Positions 55,638 to 64,000 of a stretch of 64,000 nucleotides of DNA are shown here, piece after piece. Origin of the DNA: Calliopum simillimum (Eukaryota; Arthropoda; Insecta; Diptera; Lauxaniidae); contig OX638370.1 of assembly GCA_951812925.1 (NCBI GenBank), positions 107,646,897 through 107,710,896 of the forward strand, in the 5' to 3' direction. Numbering within the stretch: position 1 is the stretch's first letter; each line of letters opens with the position of its first letter. Below the pieces are notes generated by a model, which did not search any database, was not told where the DNA came from, and saw only the letters and a list, made by a program, of their open reading frames with translations. Both the position numbers and the translations under genes were made by a program.

Positions 55638-55925
55638 TGTAAACTCAATTATCACCTAAGAAATGGGTTTGGTAGACGATGATTGCTGTAAACTCTGCGT
55701 AGAGGACTTGAAAACAGCGGAACATATGCTTTGTACTCGCCCCGCTGCGCTGAGACGCATAATTAAGTACCAAAGTGCCGAGGCTGTAGATCCTAATGAC
55801 ATAAGTAAAATTAATCCCAAAGCAATGACTTGATTTATAGATAGTCTGGAACTGTTCTGATAGGAAAAGATGCTATTCAAAAGATCTTTCTGGTCGCTGT
55901 GATATCCGAAGACATCAAACAGTAA
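55638..55925 (+). pseudogene. I-type retrotransposon C-terminal domain, part after the insertion
   Basis: Continues the element interrupted at 54933. After KLNYHLR a frameshift leads to MGLVDDDCCKLCVEDLKTAE and HMLCTRPAALRRRI-like sequence; the Cys-x2-Cys-x9-10-His-x3-Cys spacing is the terminal zinc-binding cluster. Stops follow at 55831 and later. The copy ends in CAGTAATAATAAATAAAT (55919-55935), a (TAA)n-like tail as found on I elements. Removing the 705-bp insert puts the TGHC block and this part in their normal order. Confidence 0.8.
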
Positions 55926-55929
55926 TAAT

Positions 55930-56434
55930 AAATAAATTTGATTTTTGAAATGGAAAGAAGAGATAATTGAGCTACAAACCACAGGTACTTGAAAACTGGC
56001 TATCTACTGCTTCTAACTGGATACTTACAAAATACAATTAAATGCTCATTAAGGCGCCACAGGTGACTGAAACTTGATTATATCATTCCAAACAAAAATG
56101 GATGTAGGCGGGGTTCAAAACTAAACTAAGTATGTATGTTTTCTTTACAATTTGATTTCGCTTTGAATATCTCTTATAGTGGCATCAATACTAAGAAGTT
56201 AGAAAAATATTCCGTAACAAACTAATGATATATTTAAATAAAAATTGTTGCACTTTTCCAACTTCAATATACATTATGTTTGTGAATTCAAGCAAATTTA
56301 CCGTAAATTTTTATTGTGGAGTCACCCTTACCGTATTAACTTTCAGAAACACCAAAAATATGTTGCACCTTTTTGCAACTTCGGCAAATATTGACGTGTT
56401 TTTAATATCATTAACTCCTTCTTAAATCCTTATG
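55930..56434. other. Spacer without a recognised gene
   Basis: Short AT-driven frames only. Confidence 0.4.
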
Positions 56435-56585
56435 GTATGTATGTATTCTCCTTTAACTCCTAGGAGGAACATAGGGCCAATATGAAACATCTCCATTCGC
56501 CGCGATCCCTTGCGATGACTTTGATCTCTTGCCACGACTTTTCCGATTCTTGGATTTCCTTTTCCAGCGACCTTTTCCAGTTGGT
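56435..56585 (-). pseudogene. RTE-type retrotransposon 3' end, copy 3
   Basis: The minus strand reads LEKEIQESEKSWQEIKVIAR, DRGEWRCFILALCSS and a stop, then GGAGAATACATACATACC. About 40 codons of the C-terminus remain, and the frame is intact. The upstream edge (56585) joins repeat C. Confidence 0.8.
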
Positions 56586-56589
56586 TTTT

Positions 56590-56790
56590 GGAGCAGAGAA
56601 GATCATACTAATGAAGCATGGATCGAAAAACGATGGAAAGCAACTCTTCAAGTGGTACACACCAGACTGTGATTAATGCACCTGCCTCGGCAGCATGCAC
56701 ATCGGATTTGGAAGTTCAAGAAACATGCATAGTTAGGAAGGATTCTCCTTTAACTGGAACCAATATGGTTCGTCAAAATTTTAAAATCCT
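56590..56790 (+). repeat. Dispersed repeat C, copy 3 (longest)
   Basis: Runs from GAGAAGATCATACTAATGAA through CACACCAGACTGTG, CAGCATGCACATCGG and ACATGCATAGTTAGGAAGG to ACCAATATGGTTCGTCAAAA. Copy 1 shares both ends but lacks the middle; copy 2 shares the left half. Origin unknown. Confidence 0.6.
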
Positions 56791-56959
56791 TTCGATGAAA
56801 ACTCGAACACGCATCGGCTCTTGCAAAGTCTGAACTCTTAATGAACCAGGCGAAATACACCTTATGGTATAAATTTGGAGAAAAAACATGTTTTTTATAC
56901 GTTTTTTCTTGTCCGAGAAAACTAATTTTTCTACAAAATACTATTCTTAGTGCTTGGAC

Positions 56960-57150
56960 GAAATTAAGTGAAATTATCTCAAATAGCACTTTCAATATTT
57001 AGCTTCAAAAACTTGATTTATATGGGTCGCACCCACTTGTCCAAATTCGCTGACTTGAGTATACCATTCCTGGCAAATTTGGTTTGATGAAATCAAATAG
57101 CACTCTCAGTAAAGATTTTTTTTAAGATTTTGCTTAAATGGGAAATCAAA
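56960..57150 (+). repeat. Worn mini-me-like 5' units (copy 6)
   Basis: ATATGGGTCGCACCCACTTG (57020) and the segments AATTATCTCAAATAGCACTT and AAATCAAATAGCACTCTCAG resemble two degraded 140-bp mini-me units. Core and microsatellites are absent. Confidence 0.45.
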
Positions 57151-57154
57151 AGAA

Positions 57155-59090
57155 TTACTCGTATGTAAAAAATATAAAACTGAAATGAAAAATATTCTTC
57201 AAATAAACTATTTTTCAAGTAAAAGACGAACTTTCTCTTTAAACTTTGAACCATCTGAACAACTTTTTCAAATGTGTACTGGGCTGCTGTGGGTTCAAAG
57301 TTACTTTTCTGCTTATTGCTAGCGCTTGTAGGTGTGCAGGAGAGTTTTTTCACAAAGTTTTGCATGCGAAAATTACTGCGAATGATAGTACTACTACTAG
57401 AAAAAGTTGTAAAATATGAATTTAAAGCTTAAGGGAATGCAATATAAATTAAATTTAGCTTAAATTGTTGCATGTTGATGTTGGTTCTTAATAAATTCTT
57501 GAGAAAAAAGATTTTTTCTCAGAAAAAAAAATTATAGTTTTAGCTTGAAAAGTTGATAATAAAACCAGCAAATTTAAAAATAATACTCTGACGAAATATT
57601 CAATGATTTTATTTGCGTTAAGAATACTCAAAGACAGAAATAAATTTTTCTTTAAAATATTTGTTTTTTGTTAAATATCTGGACTTATTTTCTATGGAAC
57701 TGTAAACTGTTTTTATAGCTCTAAAAAAATAAAAAAATTATTGCATATATGTCTTTTTTTACCAAAGCATAAATTTAAAAATAAATTTTTCTTATGCAAA
57801 AAAACTAAACATGACCTTTCGCTGTATCTAAATCGGTAAACAACAATTGTTTTTACCATTAAAATGTAAATAGAAAATTAGATCAAATCCATTGATTGCT
57901 AAAAAAATAACTATAAAAAGAAATTTCAAAAAAAAAAACCATCTATAAAATAGCGCCGACGACCACCATCTGAATTATGCACAGTAGTCACCTTGATTTT
58001 TAATGGTTGGCCTTTTGGATTGTATTCATTCTATACAGGATTTTTTCAAGCAATATGTGTACGTGTAACCGTTTTGACGTCAGCACAACAAAACCACATA
58101 CACACACACAAACATGCGTTCATTGATTAGTAGCAAGTGCTATTTGCTGACCGACCAAAAAACTACATACGCAATGTGCCAAATTTTAGTAACAAAATGG
58201 AAAAAATAGGAACAAAACTCAATTACAAAGAAGATGGATTTTTCCAGCAGCATTTTCATACGTACACTATTGGTTAAATTAAGTGCTGCAAGAACTTTTC
58301 ATTGACTTTGATGAATGGTGTTCAGTCTCCATCTCTTAATGACTTTTGAAAATTGTCTTGAAAGATATGTTTAGAAGAAAAGGCATGCTTTGCTTTTTAA
58401 ACATGCACGATAATGATTACAAAATCTTGGGGCCTCAAGCCAAAAGTAGTTTTGTGAATGTACAAGGCCATCAGAAGATCGATTTTGACCTACGGAATTC
58501 ATGTCCATTAACGGCCTTAATGCCATATGGCACCAGGTGACGTGCTTGCTTCAAACTGTCCTTTCATGGCAAGAACTGGCGCTTTGGTTGACGAATAGCG
58601 TTTTCTTGTTACGATTTGAGTGTTTGCGATCGGCAGTTGCTGGATCTGTCAAGTTCTTCTGAAGTTACACGATCACAAACATTCGTACGCGACTATTTTT
58701 CTCAATACCTTTTTGAGTTGTGCAAAACTCACGATACCATATTGGATCACCATATTTCTAACCTCAAGATGGTCAAAACTGAAATCTAGCTTCAAAGCAA
58801 TTTTTTGACTCAAATAAATAGACTGAGTTCAAAAATTTACAAACAGATTCTGGAAAAAGTGACCCAGTCATTAAAGGGTCAAGCCAGCAAATCTTTCTGC
58901 ATTCTTATTTAAAATTCAAAGAATGGCAAAACATGCATGGCATGGCATGTTTTCATAATTTTTCAGAAGAGAAAATTTAAATTTTAAGTTGATATAAAAA
59001 ATTCACAATATCCGGATTTTCAAGTTGTTTCTCTAAGGAACTACAAGTCCTAGCTCAAATCTAGTTTTGATAGCTTGTAAATCTCGCCGA
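57155..59090. other. Spacer, possibly with an old coding remnant
   Basis: 58340-58810 has locally balanced composition and readable stretches on both strands, but many stops and no family I can name. The remainder is AT-rich with homopolymers. Confidence 0.35.
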
Positions 59091-59099
59091 GAACAATAT

Positions 59100-59905
59100 C
59101 CTGCACTATATACGAGACTTACACAAAAAATGCTCGATAAACAATTTTGACATCTTTGCACAGATTTACACTAAGAGGGTTGCAGAAAAAAGAGCTATCA
59201 GTTAACAAGGATCTGGTTCATGGAGATCAAAACCTTATGGCCTAAGTAGCATTTTAGCACAATTCCCTGGCTATGATATTGATAGCGGAACTGATTACAT
59301 CAATCCCATGTTTTCAACCAATCTTCTATTAAACATACCTAAAAGAAGTGGTTGGACTACGATACTGAGTTTCAAAGGAATATACACTGATGGCTCAAAA
59401 ATGTAGCCTGGTGTAAGTACTGAGATTTTTTCGAGAATTGGTATAGCAGTGAATCTTCTGCTTTAACTCGCTGCTGCAGTGTATTCTGAGCAGAAATTCT
59501 AGCATTCTGGAAAGCATGCTAAATTATTAAACCCAAAATTTTCATCGTTGTGACACATTTGTCACTAACGTTGATGGCCAGGCAACCATTAAGGGCCTTG
59601 GTTCAAACATAACTAAGTTTTGCTTAGCCCTAGATTGCAAGAAATCTCTGTTGCAAGTTAGGCCTGCAAAGATCTTGACGTCGAAGAGTTTATTTTCTTT
59701 GTGATTGCCTAACGATGGCTAACCGACGAAAGTAACTTTTTCGAATACCTCGAAGGAGTCCTAATTCCATTTTGAAGTTTATAAAAATTTCTAGATGGTT
59801 CGTTAATATAAGTAAGTGAAAGCTATGAGCTTTGTATGGAATGTGCTTAATATCGGCCAAAGTTACGATGGCAGCTCCCATCACCCGAGCTAACCCAGCC
59901 TAACC
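59100..59905 (+). pseudogene. Heavily decayed non-LTR RNase H region
   Basis: The plus strand reads LAQFPGYDIDSGTDYINPMF (about 59255), NIPKRSGWTT, then FKGIYTDGSKM (59379), the first RNase H motif with its Asp. FVTNVDGQATIKGLGSNITK and ALDCKKSL (59560-59660) correspond to the xDSQAAIKAL block. Many stops separate these parts. The right end has GCTAACCCAGCCTAACCTAT (59886-59905), like a worn copy of the CCTAA tail of the 36.6-kb element. It is the oldest non-LTR relic recognised here. Confidence 0.65.
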
Positions 59906-59929
59906 TATATAAATGTGCTCATCGCATGC

Positions 59930-60158
59930 TACACACTAAAAAAGGATTGTTAACTTTTCTTACTTTTGATTCCAATTAGTATTGAATTTAAACTTTCTTG
60001 GTATTAATTCCGATTTTTTTCCAAAAAATTTTAAAATTTTTTCCAAAAAAGTATGAAATTTATTCCAAAAAGTATAAAATTAATACTTTTTTTGACATTG
60101 TTCCATATAAATAATTTTTGGTTTTAAAATTAAACTACAATTTTTTGCTGTGTACTTA
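59930..60158. mobile_element. 229-bp AT-rich MITE
   Basis: The ends read TACACACTAAAAAAGG and TTTTTTGCTGTGTA, an imperfect 14-bp inverted repeat. The interior is runs of A and T with CCGATTTTTTTCC. A truncated inverse copy is at 14931-15096, which confirms that it is an interspersed repeat. Confidence 0.7.
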
Positions 60159-60431
60159 TAAAAATTTATTGAAATATATTTAAGTATATCTTTTCCCTAC
60201 TTTTTGGCCATTTGTCAATTTTGCATTGTACAGAGTGCGAGCAATATTTTTTTGACTTCTTCACCAATAATCGAGTTTGTAACTTTTCAAGTTTTTCAAA
60301 AATTTTAAAAATTTCTTCAATATTTTAAAATTCTACATTTTGAATTTTTTTGCATTATTTCACTTCTACTTTCTTTTACAAAAGTTTCACGGCTTTTCTG
60401 CGTTTGTCAATTTCAATTAAACACTCATAAG

Positions 60432-60525
60432 AAAAACAAAAATTTCACATACCCAAGGAATTGAACTCACGACTCTTGAATTATTAGGCAACGTTTTAAC
60501 CAGCTGAGCTACTAAGCCAGTATTG
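60432..60525 (-). repeat. tRNA-Ile-like sequence (SINE head or tRNA pseudogene)
   Basis: The minus strand reads TAGTAGCTCAGCTGGTTAAA (A box), an anticodon loop region CCTAATAAT and GAGTCGTGAGTTCAATTCC (B box). Order and spacing match insect tRNA-Ile(AAT), whose loop is also CTAATAA. The D-stem and acceptor stem do not pair properly, so it is not a functional tRNA. The T-rich segment after the 3' side (ATTTTTGTTTTTC) could act as a terminator. Confidence 0.65.
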
Positions 60526-60545
60526 TACTAAACTGCCTTATGCTA

Positions 60546-60892
60546 CGTTTTCAACGAAGATTTATGGCTGTTTCGAGATTAACTCTAAATCTCGTTGTAA
60601 ATCACTTTAATTAACATACAAAAACAAATCTACTTCTGACTAGATATATTTTACATATAAGTATAAGTATAAATCAAAACAGTGCTACCAATTTTGGCTA
60701 TTTTCGACCAAGTAACACAAATTAAGTTTGACTATTGAAGAAAATATTAAGAAGAAAAGATATAACGGCTTTAATTTTCCCGCTCAAGCCATTTACTGTC
60801 ACCAAAAAAATCTTCCTCGGCCGGTGGAAATGGTTGGGATTTAACAACGAGATTTATAAATCTCGTCAAAGCTAAATCTCTGGTGAAAACGT
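60546..60892. mobile_element. 347-bp MITE with about 60-bp inverted repeats
   Basis: The left end CGTTTTCAACGAAGATTTAT and the segment AAATCTCGTTGTAAATC are mirrored on the right (GATTTAACAACGAGATTT, AAATCTCTGGTGAAAACG). The loop holds AT-rich non-coding sequence. No firm TSD. Confidence 0.75.
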
Positions 60893-63100
60893 GGTATTCC
60901 TTTTTAAGCATTCTTTTAATTGCCTTTTTCAGCCTTCGACTGAACAAATATTTCCTGCTTCACTGCTTTTCTTCAAAACTCTTAAAAAAATCAAATCAAA
61001 TTTCAATTAACATTTTTTTTTTTGTCGTATAGTGTACAGTTTTAATCGCCTCACTATATTCTAAACTAAAAATCAATCACATTGAATGACTGGCCGTCAA
61101 CAACGTTAAAACCACGTGTGTGTGTGTGTGTGTGTGTGCATATATGTGTAAGTAGTGTACCTCTATCTAGCTGATGGGAGAATGAAGGGGGGGGGGTATT
61201 CTTAGTGCCAAAAAGAAGCTACACATAAAGTAAAAGTGATCACGTCAACAGCTAAATCAGCACAATATAGACGCAGATTTCATCCAACAACAAGTAAATT
61301 GGCCAAATTTAAATTTTGGTAGGGGAAAAAAATAAAAATAGACATCCGTATGGAATTGAAAAAACGAACAAAAACAAATAAAAATTGAACACAGCTGTCT
61401 GGGGCAGCAGCAATGATTGCTGGATTTTTGCCTGCTGGCCGGTTCATCTGTTTGTGCAAGTGTATCGCAAGCTATCAATCCAGTCAGTCATTCATGCATG
61501 AATCGGCTAACCGTCCGTCTGTATGTCTGTCTGTCTGTTTGCTTATTTTCTCAATCGATTGATCGTTCGATCTCGCTGAATGGACTGTTTGCCTGACAAC
61601 CCATTTGTCTATTTGTCTGTGTTTATAATAATTTTTTTTTTTTTTTGAAACGTTTTGGGTTTTTCCATGTTCAACTAACGCTTCATTTGAGAAAAAAAAT
61701 GTTAATAAAAATTTAATGGGTGTTTTGTTAGGGGTAGCTGAAACTAAAAAACCAACTTAACAGGGAAGTTGCATGTGATTTTTGAAGAAAAATGCAATGC
61801 ATACAAATATGAATAACTGAAAGCTACTTGATGGTTTTTGTCAAAGCAACACAAACCCCATACATAGGCAGAAATCACTTCGCAGAATTTGTCTTTATTC
61901 GTTTTGTACTGTAGGAACTATCTTAACGTTTCGAGTAGTGGCATATGTTTACACGCAGCATTTGCTCTATACTGTTCGATACTGTTCAATGTTGCTGATG
62001 GTTATAAATTACTGAGCTTAACTCTATACACACTAGATGGCACTGAGCATAGAAAAGTAAAACGAATATTTATTTTCATTGTCCATCTTTATATTGCATT
62101 TACGTCACAAATTGATATAAAACAAAACGAAGTATGCAACATTTTTGTATAGCAAAAAATATCACTACTTCCTCATAGTCACATTCCTTGCCGCAATTAA
62201 TTTCTTGTAGTTCTTCTTCGGCAAAAACTTTCCAATTGATCAAAAGCAATCGATCCGCATCAGCATCAAACAACCAACATTAATAGCTAAAAACAAAAAC
62301 ATTTTTTAATACAAACAATCACTGATAGAAGAATAAACAAATAAGGGAACAAAACTTATTCCAAAAAAAAAAAAATAAAATTCTTGAAGAATTACATTTC
62401 GTTCCGCCAGGTGTATTAAATGCAACACTGGCACGAGCAAGGGTAACATGTTTTCTTTTGACTATAAAAACACAGCGCAATGTGAGCGGAGGCGGTATGT
62501 AACAGCTGCTTTTGCTTTTAATTGCGTAGAAATTGCCATCAGTAGTGTAAATAATAATTAATCTCGATTTTTTTTTTTTTTTGTGTTTTTGGAACATGAT
62601 CACAAAATAAATCCATCGATTCGACAAGTAATAACCAGCAACTGTAAAGCCAATTTAAAAGATTATACGTTTTAATTATGAATCCAATGAATTGACGTAA
62701 ATATTGATGTGCGCAAATTGCGGTAGAAAATGTTATTGAGAATAAAATATGAAAATGCAAGTCAAAATGTAAATTTTCGTAAAATTTTGATGGACTTAAC
62801 AGTCTTGACTTTGAAATAATTTGGAAAACATTTGTTTAAAGTTTTAATATCCGACACTAAAATGATAAATTCAAATTTAATAAAGTTCAAAGTTCGTGAT
62901 TAGATCATACGTGTCAAAACTTTAACCCATCGCTGTCAGCCTTTTATGACTCATTTTCACTGTTACTTTTAAAAAACAAAACATTAATTGCATTAGTTTT
63001 AATTGATTTGAAATCATCCAAAGTTGAATTTTCAAATAAGTACCTGATGTAGTCCATTTTAGAAGAGTTCAAACTTCTCGCTTTAAAACGCACTATTTTT
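60893..63100. other. Spacer with several microsatellites
   Basis: (GT)n at about 61116-61139, a G10 run at 61187-61196, a GTCT/GTCC tract at 61511-61538 and T runs at 61630-61645 and 62566-62581. Frames on both strands are unsupported. Confidence 0.5.
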
Positions 63101-63105
63101 AAGCC

Positions 63106-63987
63106 GGCGCACAGTGCGTTGAGCCCATACAAGCAATGGTCAAAAATAGAAGGAGTGGTTGGATATCGATGAAATTTGGTACTATAAGTAATTTGGGGTC
63201 GCTGAGCTCAAAAATGATCTCAGATTTGTTGTAAACTATATAGTTTTGCTAAAAACCAGGTATTTAGGACGATTTTCTTAAGGTCCATATATAACGATGA
63301 TGAAAAAGTAATGTTTAATGTTAACAAATGAAATGTACGTAGTAGAAATAATATTTTTTGTACTTGTGAGACCATTTATGTTCATAAAAACAAAAAAAAA
63401 TTTTCAACATAAATTTTATATTTCATACAAATTTTTCGTTTTAAGCATTTTTTAAAAAATGAAAAAAAATATTTGTAGGACGAAGTAGGAAAAGTTATTT
63501 GCAGTTCTTGATTATATAGAATTCGAACTAGTAGATTAAGAAAAAAAACGGCACTTATTTTTATACGATTTGTTTTTTTTTTTCATCGAAATTTGTCAAT
63601 TTCTGAAGTTTTTCTTTTGATAATATCGTGTATTAAAATCACTACAATATACATCAAATTATATATTTTCCAAAATTTTTTAGTTTTGTTTATTTACTCA
63701 AATATTATTTATAATAAAAAACTTTACTTCGCTTAGTTTAGTCAAAAGACAAATTTTTGATAACTCTTTGTTTAAGAGAACCCAAAACGAAGTGAAGAAA
63801 ACATGATTTTTTTTGAAAAATATCTCAACTTTGAAGTGTCACAGCGTAGCCAAAACTGAGTTTTCCCCCTAAATATTTTGTTTTTATTTTATTGATACAA
63901 TTACCTGTCGATTGATACCAATATTATTAGGTTTCGAGTCACAAAAAATTTTGATTTTTGCCCACTAGCCAACGCAGTGTGCGGCGT
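63106..63987. mobile_element. TIR element at the window end
   Basis: GGCGCACAGTGCGTTG on the left and CAACGCAGTGTGCGGCG on the right form imperfect inverted ends, followed by related CCCA..AAAA segments. The interior is AT-rich with T runs and no protein. The right boundary lies within 13 bases of the window edge. Confidence 0.5.
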
Positions 63988-64000
63988 GCTGTTTGCACAA

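Noticed and set aside
58340..58810. Possible transposase or gene remnant
   Set aside because: Readable stretches exist on both strands but no motif could be matched and stops are frequent.
60432..60525. Functional tRNA-Ile gene
   Set aside because: D-stem and acceptor-stem pairing fail despite good A and B boxes.

Overview
This window reads as AT-rich intergenic or intronic DNA from a fly (Diptera, most likely a higher fly such as a tephritid). The basis is the repeat content: mini-me-type elements with CAGC/CAGA and TA microsatellites, several mariner/Tc1 relics, and Jockey-, RTE- and I/R1-type non-LTR retrotransposon fragments. The family-level placement is inference. I found no intact host gene, exon series, rRNA or functional tRNA. 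Every coding segment I can support is a decayed transposable-element fragment or an unrecognised broken reading frame.

Layout. 0-10 kb: a long palindromic element split by a mini-me copy, a broken Tc1-like (DD37E-type) transposase, a Jockey-like reverse transcriptase (RT) tail, a dispersed non-coding repeat, a second mini-me, and a spaced GTGGCAACCCT motif series. 10-13 kb: repeats carrying tRNA-like modules, one split by a 255-bp MITE with a 6-bp target-site duplication (TSD). 14.5-17.6 kb: two RNase H-bearing non-LTR relics on the minus strand, RTE 3' ends and small repeats. 20-21.5 kb: a hAT-like MITE between Jockey-like relics. 23.6-25.4 kb: an unrecognised decayed reading frame next to a 1.2-kb foldback. 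27-30.5 kb: a 39-bp repeat array split by a TA-flanked element, a worn mini-me and an internally deleted mariner. 33-36 kb: a head-to-tail dimer of palindromic MITEs, then a 1.4-kb foldback with a palindrome of iterated AACGCCC motifs nested in one arm. 36.6-37.8 kb: a non-LTR 3' end with an 11-bp TSD and a CCTAA tail, then a mariner relic. 40-43 kb: a second 39-bp array, a MITE with a perfect 9-bp TSD, and a terminal-inverted-repeat (TIR) element with a partial mini-me. 45-48.5 kb: an RNase H relic, a long-TIR element holding a mini-me, and a third 39-bp array. 50-51.5 kb: a pogo-like TIR element. 52-57 kb: RTE ends and an I-type retrotransposon cut by a 705-bp inserted element. 59-64 kb: a worn RNase H relic, two MITEs, a tRNA-Ile-like sequence and a TIR element at the window end.

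The main theme is nesting: elements inserted into elements, often with readable boundaries that allow relative dating. The most unusual items are the 39-bp arrays whose minus strand reads as a phased 13-residue repeat, the AACGCCC palindrome nested in a larger foldback, the dimeric MITE with one shared TSD, and the 705-bp insertion whose conceptual removal rejoins a retrotransposon reading frame.
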